DNA of 64,000 nucleotides from Perkinsus olseni. Taxonomy: Eukaryota; Perkinsozoa; Perkinsida; Perkinsidae. Positions 12,662 through 22,324 of this stretch are shown here, one piece after another. The DNA lies in NCBI GenBank assembly GCA_013115135.1, contig JABANP010000091.1, positions 1-64,000 of the forward strand, read 5' to 3'. Under the pieces are notes generated by a model. That model was given only the letters and a program-made list of their open reading frames with translations, ran no database searches and was not told the DNA's origin. The position numbers were made by a program, and so were the translations under genes. Each line of letters begins with the position of its first letter. Position 1 is the stretch's first letter.

Positions 12662-13506
12662 ATGCGCACTCAAGAACTCAAATCAGCTGGTCCTCCGACT
12701 ATAGCCAAGCATCCCGAGTTGACTCAATATTATTACGACAACTCGATTAGGTAGCACAACAAGAAGGAGGTTCTTCATACACCAGCTCTCGCCTCATCTA
12801 TACCCTTCCTCTCACTTCCAGGGCAACCGATCTACAACGTCAGTTCTACGATAGGATTGCCTCGAGGGATCAGGCTGTGATGGCTGGTGGGCCCGATGAA
12901 GCGCAGTTCTTTAGCCTATTTCTGCGGGCTATGGGAGCCAAAAAGGCTCTCGAGGTGAGCAACGCATCGAATCAAGCTCACGGTATCTCTCGTTCTCTGT
13001 CACTCAATCCTTCTCAGGTAGGCGTCTTCCGTGGCTCCACCACGGCGTATCTTGCTCAAGGTGTTGGTGAGGACGGCAAAGTCATCGGACTGGATATTTG
13101 TAAAGAGTTTTTGGATGAAGTGAAGGCTGAGGACTATTGGCGAGAACTCGGCATTGCTGATCGTATTGAGATAAGAATTGGTAACGCGGTGGCTGGTATG
13201 AAGAAGTTGATCGAGGACGAAGATGCTGCCAACACCTTCGACTTCATATTCATTGATGCCAATAAAACCGATTATGATACCTATTATGAGTTAGCTCTGA
13301 AGCTGGCCAAGCCTACCACGGGTATTATCGCTGTTGATAATACCTTCTTCCATGGAACCGTTCTTGATGGGCAACACGCAGACGGGTCAGCTATAGACAG
13401 GTTGAATAAGAAAATAATGCTTGACGATCGCGTAGAGAATTCTATGCTATGTATCTGTGATGGAGTCTCTATCGTGAGGAAGAGAGGTCCTGACGAGAAA
13501 CAGTGA
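12662..13506 (+). CDS. Class I SAM-dependent O-methyltransferase, caffeoyl-CoA OMT type
   Basis: Transfers methyl from S-adenosylmethionine to a catechol-type hydroxyl, normally with a divalent metal, in the cytosol. Exons 12662-12750, 12822-12954 and 13018-13506 join in frame (introns of 71 and 63 bp) to give 236 residues, the usual size for this family. Visible motifs: the N-terminal QFYDRIASRDQAVMAGGPDE region; SAM motif I ALEVGVFRGSTTAYLAQG, reassembled across intron 2; GKVIGLDI with the acidic ribose-binding residue; the metal-site segment FDFIFIDANKTDYDTYYELA; and IIAVDNTFFHGTV. The C-terminal VSIVRK closes the fold. The physiological substrate cannot be read from sequence; small-molecule catechol methylation is the family default. 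No targeting signal was seen. Confidence 0.92.
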
Positions 13507-14642
13507 TTCCACGGCAGCAATGACGACAACGGCGACTACGACGAGAATACTACTACTTCTACTGCTACTACCATCACTCCATTAGTGTTATTGTTCGTGC
13601 TTCTATTACTGCTATTGATAGGTGCAGTGTATACCCTGCATACTATTGCGTCTCATCTTCCTGTCTCTCACATTCCAGAGTTAGCTCGACCCTCCATTCC
13701 ATCAAGCTGTACGGATTGTTGTTGTTTCGTAGACTAAGCAGCCGTCCATATGCTTTACAAGTTTTTCTTTGAACGATGTAGTGTGATTGTCAACTACGGC
13801 CGAGTCCCAGGAGATCCAGTAGCCGAGGGTGGTCAGTGCTAGAGTGGTCAGAGATTTCGAGTATGATAAACACCCTTCAATCGCAAGTCCAGCGGAAGCA
13901 ACACGTTCTCCTCCACGATACCCTCGCCGAACTCGAACTTATTACTCTAAGGCATCTGGGTAGCTGTACGCCAGAGCTTCAGCCTAGGCTGTTGCGCGGT
14001 GGTCCTGTACCACAGCACTACGAGGACCAGTGCGACTGCCCTACGGCCATTCCGGAAGGCAGCTGGTTCAGATGAGCTAGAAGGGGCACACTTCGCGGAG
14101 TCTCTGTGACACACAAATTGAGACCTGCCTAGCTCGCCGTCAGTACGAGCTTCTGGAGACAAGCGACGGACGCTTCGTCTGTGACTGGTCTCTGCCGGGT
14201 GTGATGTTCCAATCTCCCGAAACTGTTGTGATCTGCAAGTTGTTGTTGACACTCTGCCGAACTATTCAGTGTCTCGGAGCTGTGTGCATGTAGCCATGTA
14301 CCCAATCATACGTGGGTCAGGGAAGCTTTCTAGCGGTCGCTACTAGGCGCTCTCCGGGCGTTGGCGGTAGAACCTCTATGAATGTTTACGATCAGCGAAG
14401 AGTCCACAAGTTCTAGAATGACAACTTCAAGTGAACAGCTCATTTAGACTTACAAGAATACAACAGCCAAATCGGAACACATCAGATAACAACATCACAT
14501 CGATCATCCTGATCGCGGCACATGATAATAAGAATTTCAAATTCATCATCATCTCTCTCACGGCTGACCGGCTCACGTCTATCGACGTTGCAATAGTGGT
14601 GAGGAGAATTTATAGAGAATAACACTTCCAAGCAGTATCCGA
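13507..14642. other. Intergenic stretch with ACT/CTA trinucleotide-rich segment
   Basis: Trinucleotide-rich sequence at about 13530-13620 follows the O-methyltransferase stop. From about 14450 to the stop of secreted copy A the sequence is near-identical to 16160-16390 and forms the downstream part of the tandem duplication. No gene supported. Confidence 0.55.
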
Positions 14643-15559
14643 CTACAGTCGTGCCGAGGTTTGCTTCCTCGAAACTATTGTAATGCCATTCTTATCCTCC
14701 CAGAACTTCCAGTCCTCTTTATGAGCAACATCAACGGCAGCCTCGGATTCATTGTGGTACTCCGTGCAGAGCTCTGTATATGTTGAAAATTGTTTCTTAA
14801 CAGCCTTGAACACCGCAGCGCAGAGGCCCTCCACCTTCAAATCCATGTCTATCGCAGCATCAGCCAGCTCCTCCTCGTGGACTGGGTAGTAATCATCTCG
14901 CCCGAGATCAACTGTACGAGCAGCCATGTACACCAGCTCCCTCTCCTTCCGGAAAGATGACTGGTCAACCTTTCGCAGCGGATTCAAACCAGTGCTATCT
15001 GGAGGACCGACCGCTCCAAAATCGTGCAAGGGGCGACTCTTAGGATAATCAGACTGATAGGTCGCAAGAGATGGATTCCCCCAGTAACTGCAACGACGAG
15101 GATTACAGCATGGATAATCCTTGTGCGCCTCACGTTGTCTTGAATGCGTTGCCGTAAGCTGGGTCCTTCGGACAAGTGACTGACTGTGTTTGGACCATGC
15201 TGCCCATAACAAGAATGTCCAACTCTGACCTTAGCTCCGTCTCCGGCTTGCCATTGCTATAAGAGCAGAGAGTAGCATTTCTCGCGCGGTTGAACTTCGA
15301 AACTTTGTTCCCACGGTAATCCTGAGAGCGAAAGTTGTAGCATGTTTGTCGGGTGATCGTGCTGCATGTGGCGATTGCCGAGACCACACACGACAGACAT
15401 GGCTCACTGCAAGTCAGGCAACACACATCCAGCGGTGGACGATCTCACATCAGTGGCAGCAGGGACATCTGGTCCTAGCGTGCCGATAGAGTTGCCGAGG
15501 GGTATGTTCGACACCAACAAGGCAGCTGAAACTCCGATGATGAACTGTTTAGCCGACAT
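14643..15559 (-). CDS. Secreted-protein family, copy A (intact)
   Basis: Not a recognised family; probably lineage-specific. Exons 15449-15559, 15134-15321 and 14643-15087 (introns of 127 and 46 bp) give 247 residues in a clean frame. Exon 1 encodes a signal-peptide-like start, MSAKQFIIGVSAALLVS, so the product is predicted to enter the secretory pathway. Exon 2 is exactly 188 nt, as in copies B, C and D, and carries NATLCSY and the family block VTCPKDPAYGNAF. Exon 3 starts YWGNPSLATYQSDYP and continues with LRKVDQSSFRKERELVY and GLCAAVFKAVKKQF. Four cysteines downstream of the signal may pair. Copy A is the longest at the C-terminus and can serve as the reference member. Function unknown; an effector or surface role is speculation. 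Confidence 0.75.
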
Positions 15560-16390
15560 TTGGGTGACCACTTCCAACTGAATGGACGAGAGACGTCATT
15601 AAGAAACACACCCATTGCTGGTCTGCGAGGATCAGTCGCACACGGGCCGCTTATGGGAATAAGCTTTTTGCACTGCTCCTTCACTGGATTCGAACTAACA
15701 CTGACGCTAGGAAAGCAGCCAGTAGCTTGTGAAACTAGCCTTGAAGCCGATGAAATATAACCCGTTTTGTCGGGGAAATGAATCGTGCTCAAAAGAGGAA
15801 GACATCGCTCGCCTACGCCCAGGGAGGCGAGCCACAGAAATGGTGGAAGTGATGGAACAGCTATCTATGGCGGTATATGTCTTGTTGAGTTGATCCAGTT
15901 GACGTTTCCCATCCTAAACTAGAGCAGTACTACCTTTTCTCAGAGAGCATGCTTACGATTCGCGGAACTCATGAATGCGGCCGCTGAAGATCGGCATATA
16001 CTTGCTTAGGAGTACGCAGGCCCGGATAACCCCCGAGATATGAAACTGTTGTTCTCCCTGAGCCGAATATAGTAGGTTTGGTTCATGCAGTGAGATCGGG
16101 ACACGATCCTTATGACACAGTCATCTAGCGTTAATGGCCACACCTCTTTATGCGCACCATCAGGAATACAACAGCCAAATCGGAACACATCGAATAACAA
16201 CATCACATCAATCATCGTGGTTGCATGATAGTAATAACAACATCATATCCATCATCATACCTATTATGGCCGACACGTTCACGCCCATCGATGTTGTAAT
16301 AGTGGTCAGGAGAATTGATAAAGAATATCACCTCCAAGCAGTGTCCGATTAAAGGTGTTCCCACTAATAGCGGGCCACTATCTTCTTTCT
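15560..16390. other. Spacer between secreted copies A and B
   Basis: No gene is supported. It contains a hairpin at 15807-15832 and, from about 16160, the 3' flank of copy B that matches the 3' flank of copy A. Confidence 0.55.
15807..15832. repeat. CGCTCGC-type hairpin
   Basis: GCTCGCCT and AGGCGAGC form an 8-bp stem around a 10-nt loop. The left side, AAGACATCGCTCGCC, resembles the hairpin at 27004-27029 (AAGACGTCGCTCGCC), suggesting a small family. Confidence 0.65.
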
Positions 16391-17252
16391 TCAAACTACT
16401 GGAATGCCCCTAACGGCAGCCTCGGATTCATCGTGGTACTCGGTGCAGAGATTTTTGAAGTTTGGAAATTTTTTCTTAACAGCCTTGAACACCGCAGCAC
16501 AGAGGCCCTCCACCTCCCAATCCATGTCTAGCGCAACATCATCCAGCTCCTCCTCGTGGACTGGGTAATAATCGTCTCGTTCGAGATCATCTGTGCGAGC
16601 AGCCACGTACACCAACTCCCTTTCCCCTCGAAAGGATGATTGGTCAAGCTTTCGGAGCGGATCCAAACCAGTGTTATCTGGAGGTCCGGTCACACTAAAA
16701 TCGTGCAAGGGGCGACTCTTCGGATAATCAGACTGATAGGTCGCAAGGGAGGGATTCCCCGAGTAACTGCAACGAGAATAGCAACGTTGCTCAGAGGGGA
16801 CGACCCCTATCGTGTATGCTTTACGTTGTCTTGAACGCGTTGCCGTAAGCGGGATCCTTCGGACAGTTCACAGACTGTGTTTGCACCATGCTGGCCGTAA
16901 CGAGGAATTCCAGTTTGGCCAAAAGCTCCGTATTAGTCTTGTGATTGTTATAAGAGCACAGAGTAGCATTTCTTACGCTGTTGAACTTCGCAGTTTTGTA
17001 CGAAGAGTAAACCTGACATTGATGGACGGGTATGTTCTGTCACGCGATGAAGCTGCGATCACCGAAGCTACACACGAGAACGGGGTCCATTACAAGTGAG
17101 ACAACACACATCCAGGGAGTGGTCAATGGTCTTACATCAGTGGCACGGCGCGCATACCCAACTGGAGCTAGTGTGCCGATGCAGTTACCGCCAGGTATGT
17201 TAGAAACCAGCACAGCAACTGAAGCTCCGATGATGAACTGTTTAGCCGACAT
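16391..17252 (-). CDS. Secreted-protein family, copy B (C-terminally shortened)
   Basis: Tandem paralogue of copy A. Exons 17136-17252, 16825-17012 (188 nt) and 16391-16766 (introns of 123 and 58 bp) give 226 residues. The signal-peptide start is MSAKQFIIGASVAVLVS. The middle exon keeps NATLCSY and VNCPKDPAYGNAF. Exon 3 begins YSGNPSLATYQSDYP and matches copy A through GLCAAVFKAVKK and CTEYHDESEAAV. Just after that, about 37 nt present in copy A (encoding a DVAHKEDWKFWED-like segment) are missing, so the frame changes and stops at RGIPVV. Open and probably functional, but with an altered tail. Secretion is inferred from the signal peptide. Confidence 0.72.
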
Positions 17253-17519
17253 TTGGGTGACTAGCATTGACTGAATGATCAGCGGTAAAAATATAAATAG
17301 AGATACCTTTGAGGGAAATGTCCATTGCTGGTCCGTGACGACCAATCCCCCTGGCTGCTACTGATAAATAGCCTCCTAGACTGCCCCTTCTCTGACCTCG
17401 AGATACCTCATGTACGACAAGACAGTATCCGATAGTAGCAATACTTCTCGAATTTGGGGGAACTAGCAGAACCCGTCGCTCCGCTCCGGGGTTCTCTAGC
17501 TCTTAGTCAGAGGGACCAC

Positions 17520-17887
17520 TGTACCGTTTTAGTGTCCGATTCAGTCGCTCCTGTCTTAGCCCCTTTCTGATTACCACTTTCAACACTAGGCACAGTCATG
17601 ACGATAGATACGATTCCGTTAAAAACAAGAGAACAGATCAGATATAGCGTAATCGATCAATAGGACAGCTAAAGGGACAATCGTTGTGATACAGCCATAT
17701 CCATCAACAAAATATGGAACCACCAAGAATTGAACCTGGGTTGCCCGACTGATAAACCACCGCTCCACCATTTAGACTAACAATCTACGGTTTCAGTGAA
17801 TAGTAACTGCTACTGATATATTATAGAAACCGCAAATAATGGGCTGCACGTAAACTGCATAACAGGGCGACCGATGAAACTGTTACA
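17520..17887 (-). repeat. 3' LTR of the retrotransposon
   Basis: 368 bp, TG...CA ends on the element strand, one visible difference from the 5' LTR. It includes a copy of the gag start region but no following gag sequence, and the tRNA-like block. Confidence 0.93.
17715..17794 (-). promoter_or_regulatory. tRNA-like block with A and B boxes in the 3' LTR
   Basis: On the element strand, 80 nt end in a T arm (CCAGG, loop TTCAATT, CTTGG) and a 3' acceptor strand TGGTTCC that pairs at six of seven positions with GAAACCG at the 5' end. TAGTCTAAATGG fits the Pol III A box and GGTTCAATTCT the B box. The anticodon arm does not fold, so it is not a working tRNA. It is more likely tRNA-derived promoter sequence or a fossil insertion. 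Confidence 0.55.
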
Positions 17888-17903
17888 CGCCCCCCCAGGG
17901 AGC
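17888..17903 (-). other. Polypurine tract
   Basis: On the element strand CTGGGGGGGCG lies directly upstream of the 3' LTR. Position and purine content fit the plus-strand DNA primer of LTR elements. Confidence 0.75.
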
Positions 17904-17920
17904 CCATAGCTTCTTCAAGT

Positions 17921-20900
17921 TCAACATACGACCCCAGTTTGTTGTAGCCAAGTCTTCACATCTCGTGGTAATCGTCCCCCTTTAGTAGGCTTAAAGACCT
18001 TCTTTCCAACTACTGCCATAGGGCTAATAGATTGTTGAGTTCGCTTTAAATCTGACCTCTTCGGTTTACGAAAGACCCCATTCGGGGCTTCATCTAGGCC
18101 TTGTACTCGTATATTTCCGCCAGCCTCAAATTTGAGAAATTGCGAAATATAGACACGAGTAATAGGCTCGGGAGTATTCGGCTCGTTTATTATTTCCGAA
18201 TGAATCAACCAGTGCTTATTTGTTGCAGAGGTTATTTCGTCTCCCCATGGCGCCTTCCCTTTAGCAGCATACGCCAGCTGGTCAACTGCCGGTTTGATGG
18301 CATCTTCATATTGCTCTCTTCCACTTGCATCAATAAATGGTAAGAGATGACTCAATGGTACTGGGTCTTTTCGACCTTCTAAATAATATATAAGATGATT
18401 TGTATCACTTATACGTTGGACTCTATACGGTCCCATCACTTGTCTTTTGTTATCGACTAATCGAGACAGTTTAACTTGATCTCCTACTTTAAAGCGATGG
18501 CGTGGAATCACGTCTACTATACTCCTCATTTCCGCTATCATTGCTTTTTCAGCTTGCGCGAGTTGGGCGAAAGCATAGAGATCGGCCAATTGTTCAGTAA
18601 CAGCAGTCCACATCGCATCAGATGGCGTGTCTGACCTCAACAAGGCTTTATCTGTCCTACTCATGGAGCCAATGGTAAGCTCCATTGGTGTATATGGGAC
18701 TATCTCCGATATCATTGAGGTATTATGAGCCAGAACAGCTATCTGTACTGACAGCCACCAAGGTACTGTAGCCTGTCCTGTATTGGTTCGAGCTGAACCT
18801 ATACGAATTGCTGTTTTCAGGTCTCGAATCGCCCTCTCAACTAGCCCTTGCGACTGAGGATGTCTAGGCAGCCCGTACTTTGCCTCAATACCCCAATACC
18901 GCAAGAAGGGCTCCAGATATTCAACATTTTTATGACCTCCAGCATTATCCAACTGGATATATGCAGGAGGACCATACAGAGAAATCCAAGTCGTTAAAGC
19001 ATATACCAAACACCTTGCACTGGCAGAGGGCGTCGGTACAGCGAGTAACATGTGGGTTCCCTCACATATTATAACACAAAGGTAAGCTGGTGCATCCTTC
19101 ATTAATACAGGATGAACATCATCTTGTTTCTCAGGTAAAATTGGACCAGCCCAATCTATTTGAAGTGTCTCAAAACGTGACTGCCATCGACGACGAACCA
19201 CAGGTTGGTGATTCTGTACATCATGAAATTTATTCAATTGGCATATCTGGCAGGTTTTAATATGACGGTTGGTATCAAATACCTGATTTGGCCACCAGAA
19301 GCCCGGTGTATCGCCTCGCATCCACTCCACTGCACGACGAGTGCCGCGATGAGAAGCAAGAGGACTATCATGCGCTCTATACAGAGCCCACTTCTGTGAC
19401 CTCACTGTCGGCAACCTCTCTTGAGGGTCATTTACCCATAGCAAGCTATCTTCAATTCTATAATACGGCCCATTGGGTGAGCCCAAGGCAAGTGCCTGCG
19501 CCTTCATTGTTGGTTTAACCTTTCCATCGTTTCTCAGGGCGGCTAACAATTCAAAGTATGTCACACCTGGGATCACTGAGTGATCCTTGGTGAATTTTTC
19601 ATCAGCAAATGCCTCCCGAATGTGATCAAATATATCATCTTTGGTAAGGCTTCCTATGCCTGCTAGCTCTTCATACGGATCCTCCTCAGGCTCTTCCCCA
19701 TCAGTGACACTAACACCAAGAGTAACCGACGACTCCTTTGGTGGCAGTCCTATACAGTCTGCTGGCGACGACACAACACCCAAGACACCTCTATGAGATG
19801 ATCCTTTATCGTTTATTATTGTACATTCACCACTATCTATCATAGCCAAGACAATTGCTCCTTTATTTCTCTTATTACCCTTGCATAGCCTCGCTCGGGA
19901 CTTATGATTATCAAGTCCTTTGGAAAGTTTTTGCAAGGGGAGAGCAGATGAGCTAGCTCGGCTCAGCTCATCAGCAAAGGTATTGTGTAGACCTTTAATA
20001 TGTTCTATTACGATGTCAATGCCATATTCGTCTTTAACGAGATCCTTGACATCATGGATAGCATTGATGAGGCGTTCTAGAGCTACTCGGTCATAGGATC
20101 TACTTACTCCTACCATCGATTTGGTCGTTGACCAACTCACTGCTGTGGAATTATCGCAGTATATCGTAACTTCTTTGATCCTCCCTGGCAAGAAGATCTT
20201 CAGCCAATCCGCTATCTTGCAGATCGTTCTTTGGAGTGTAATAGCCTCCCGACGATTAATGTGATACTTTTTTGATTTGTCATCCCATTCACCGCAGTGT
20301 GCTTCTAGCATGTTACTATCGCCGAACAAGGCGGTTTTTTCTTTCTGCGCCTTCTGGGTAGAGCTGGCATAGAGTAACAGCCCCCATCCAGTCTCAGATG
20401 CGTCACAGTAGCCGATTATTTTATCAGTATTATTAATTGGAGTGTGGTAGCAACTTCCATACCCATCTTTGAAGGCGAGTTCTATCATTTGAGTAAGATG
20501 CGCTTGAGTTTTAGGGTCTATAGCCCATTTATGATTCCATGCCTCTGGGGTATTTCCACCTTCGCTGCTGCCCCCCCAACGACGGATTCTATCTGCAATG
20601 AACCTGGTCATTGGGTGTAAGCGCATAGGATCATGCAGCATCCCGGCTGTTCTAAACAGCCCACGCCGAGTCACTTGGTTAGTAACTTTTATTTCTTCAG
20701 ATGATGGAGCCACGCATTCGAGTCGAAGGCCACCATCTTCGCCCTCAGTTCGAGACCAAATACTACCCAAGTGCCTATAGCCTGACTTATCAGTGTTTCC
20801 TCCAAATGGTCTCAACCAATCTTGTTTCGTTGGGGGAAATTCTGATCCAACTATTGGCGCGATTTGAGTGAGGATGTTTGCTAATTTAGCTACTAATTCT

Positions 20901-22324
20901 CCATCTCCCCATATCATGACATCGTCATAATATACGACGCAGAAGAGGTTTGGGACCAAGTTGGTGAACTCTCTGGTGCTCTTGCACATGACCGGTCGTC
21001 CTAGAAGACCGGTAAAGGCGGCATTCAGAACTGCTAGGACAAGTCCCGACAGTGCAGCCGGCCCAAAAACGAGGCCAAACACGACTCGGTTACTACAGTA
21101 CCTATGGCTATCGGTCACTATGTGGACATACTTCTCATCACCAAGCCTCAGCCTATAAAAGGCCTTACTCAAATCGAGAAAGGCCAAGGTATACGAAGAG
21201 TTCCACCTGCCCCTCACAAGTGCCGTTGCTTCAAATATGGTGAAGCCATCATAAGAAGCTCGAGGGAGATACTTATTTATCTCCCTACAATCCGTGCAAG
21301 GACGACACTTGGTGGTTTTGAAGATTGATTGGGCCACCGGAAAGGTGCATGCGGTCCCTATGGACTTTTTATCTCCCTTCGTATGGTCGCCTACTTCTTC
21401 CCACCAATGGTGGCTTTTATAGTCTTCTATTTCCTTTCTGAATTGCTGTTGCTGGCCTTCCGTCAACCTCTGTAGTAATGGTACTGAGTAGTCGTATACT
21501 TTAAGTTTCGCTGGCTGGCTCGGCCGTAGCTTTTGACTATCCGTCCTGCTCTGAGTCCAGTGAACCTCGTATACTAGCTTCTGGTTCGGATGGTCCTTAA
21601 CATCATCTAATTGTATTTTTCGGATCCTCCCTATGTACTCCGGAGCACCCGGTAAAGGCAAGTCGCTATCCATACATGACATGAGAGCGAGCTCTGCAGC
21701 TTGTTTCATGCTACTCAAGGATCGGTGAATACCCAACTGGTCATTGGGGGCCCCTCGGTCTACCGAACCTCCTGGTATGGACAACTGAATATGCAACTTT
21801 GGGAAACTTGGTCTACCTACTAGTACATCGATGGATGCTGGCAGATGGGTTCTCGAGCACACCATGCATTGTATTTGGGCTGAATAGCCCCTGAGGGTTA
21901 GGTAGACCTCACAGCTATCCCCAAGTTCCACTTCACCATTCAGCCCTTTCACTATCAATGATTGAGATAGAGGCGAGGTTAGAAGAGATGCTTCTTCTAC
22001 AATCTGGTCTGAGATTAAGTTCACAGACGACATACTATCAATGCCTACTCTAACCGGAGTATATTGGTGGTCTCCCACATTCTGTGAGACCACTCCAGCA
22101 ACTATTGAGAGAGCATTGCTTACTCGTTTGGGATTTATCCCGACCCCACTACCATTTACCGACTCAACACTTATAGGAGTAAGCAGATGAAGCACTAGTA
22201 ATGTGAATACTCTTAACAGTAGAATCGTCATCTTTACTACTCTTATTACCACTGCGTGTACTTGTAGTCTTCGGGCAGTTCTTGGCCAGATGGCCCTTCT
22301 GCCCACACTTGAAGCACAAACCAT
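17921..22324 (-). CDS. pol: Retrotransposon Pol polyprotein (protease, RT, RNase H, integrase)
   Basis: The open frame of about 1467 codons overlaps gag by about 160 nt. The functional part probably starts near 22170, because upstream residues only mirror the gag zinc knuckle in another frame. In order: an aspartic protease with VGIDSMSSVNLIS and DVLVGRPSF (an unusual D-S in place of D-T/S-G); reverse transcriptase with LDLSKAFYRLRL and catalytic YYDD at 20921-20932; RNase H with GYCDASETGWG, YCDNSTAVSW and HNTFADELSR; integrase with an HHCC finger (HRGTRRAVEW, CQICQLNK) and a D,D-35-E core (LQIDWAG, IQLDNAGGHKN, GLVERAIRDL). The stop at 17921 is 34 bp from the 3' LTR. The frame has no internal stop. 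Confidence 0.93.
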   Translation of the reverse strand: MVCASSVGRRAIWPRTARRLQVHAVVIRVVKMTILLLRVFTLLVLHLLTPISVESVNGSGVGINPKRVSNALSIVAGVVSQNVGDHQYTPVRVGIDSMSSVNLISDQIVEEASLLTSPLSQSLIVKGLNGEVELGDSCEVYLTLRGYSAQIQCMVCSRTHLPASIDVLVGRPSFPKLHIQLSIPGGSVDRGAPNDQLGIHRSLSSMKQAAELALMSCMDSDLPLPGAPEYIGRIRKIQLDDVKDHPNQKLVYEVHWTQSRTDSQKLRPSQPAKLKVYDYSVPLLQRLTEGQQQQFRKEIEDYKSHHWWEEVGDHTKGDKKSIGTACTFPVAQSIFKTTKCRPCTDCREINKYLPRASYDGFTIFEATALVRGRWNSSYTLAFLDLSKAFYRLRLGDEKYVHIVTDSHRYCSNRVVFGLVFGPAALSGLVLAVLNAAFTGLLGRPVMCKSTREFTNLVPNLFCVVYYDDVMIWGDGELVAKLANILTQIAPIVGSEFPPTKQDWLRPFGGNTDKSGYRHLGSIWSRTEGEDGGLRLECVAPSSEEIKVTNQVTRRGLFRTAGMLHDPMRLHPMTRFIADRIRRWGGSSEGGNTPEAWNHKWAIDPKTQAHLTQMIELAFKDGYGSCYHTPINNTDKIIGYCDASETGWGLLLYASSTQKAQKEKTALFGDSNMLEAHCGEWDDKSKKYHINRREAITLQRTICKIADWLKIFLPGRIKEVTIYCDNSTAVSWSTTKSMVGVSRSYDRVALERLINAIHDVKDLVKDEYGIDIVIEHIKGLHNTFADELSRASSSALPLQKLSKGLDNHKSRARLCKGNKRNKGAIVLAMIDSGECTIINDKGSSHRGVLGVVSSPADCIGLPPKESSVTLGVSVTDGEEPEEDPYEELAGIGSLTKDDIFDHIREAFADEKFTKDHSVIPGVTYFELLAALRNDGKVKPTMKAQALALGSPNGPYYRIEDSLLWVNDPQERLPTVRSQKWALYRAHDSPLASHRGTRRAVEWMRGDTPGFWWPNQVFDTNRHIKTCQICQLNKFHDVQNHQPVVRRRWQSRFETLQIDWAGPILPEKQDDVHPVLMKDAPAYLCVIICEGTHMLLAVPTPSASARCLVYALTTWISLYGPPAYIQLDNAGGHKNVEYLEPFLRYWGIEAKYGLPRHPQSQGLVERAIRDLKTAIRIGSARTNTGQATVPWWLSVQIAVLAHNTSMISEIVPYTPMELTIGSMSRTDKALLRSDTPSDAMWTAVTEQLADLYAFAQLAQAEKAMIAEMRSIVDVIPRHRFKVGDQVKLSRLVDNKRQVMGPYRVQRISDTNHLIYYLEGRKDPVPLSHLLPFIDASGREQYEDAIKPAVDQLAYAAKGKAPWGDEITSATNKHWLIHSEIINEPNTPEPITRVYISQFLKFEAGGNIRVQGLDEAPNGVFRKPKRSDLKRTQQSISPMAVVGKKVFKPTKGGRLPRDVKTWLQQTGVVC
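22155..22180 (-). promoter_or_regulatory. Candidate +1 frameshift site between gag and pol
   Basis: The gag frame ends TAT AAG TGT TGA; pol is open in the +1 frame, reading GTT GAG TCG across the same bases. A +1 slip at the slow UGA codon would join Gag to Pol. This is inference from frame arithmetic; the slip could lie anywhere in the overlap. Confidence 0.4.

Larger units (their letters stand above)
14450..17290. repeat. Tandem segmental duplication carrying secreted copies A and B
   Basis: Two units, about 14450-15590 and 16160-17290, offset by about 1.7 kb, share the 3' flank, all three exons and the introns at clearly recognisable identity (for example ATACAACAGCCAAATCGGAA in both). 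A local tandem duplication of one gene plus its 3' flank explains this. Confidence 0.8.

Noticed and set aside
17915..18200. Integrase chromodomain at the Pol C-terminus
   Set aside because: The segment is basic but shows no chromodomain aromatic cage pattern.
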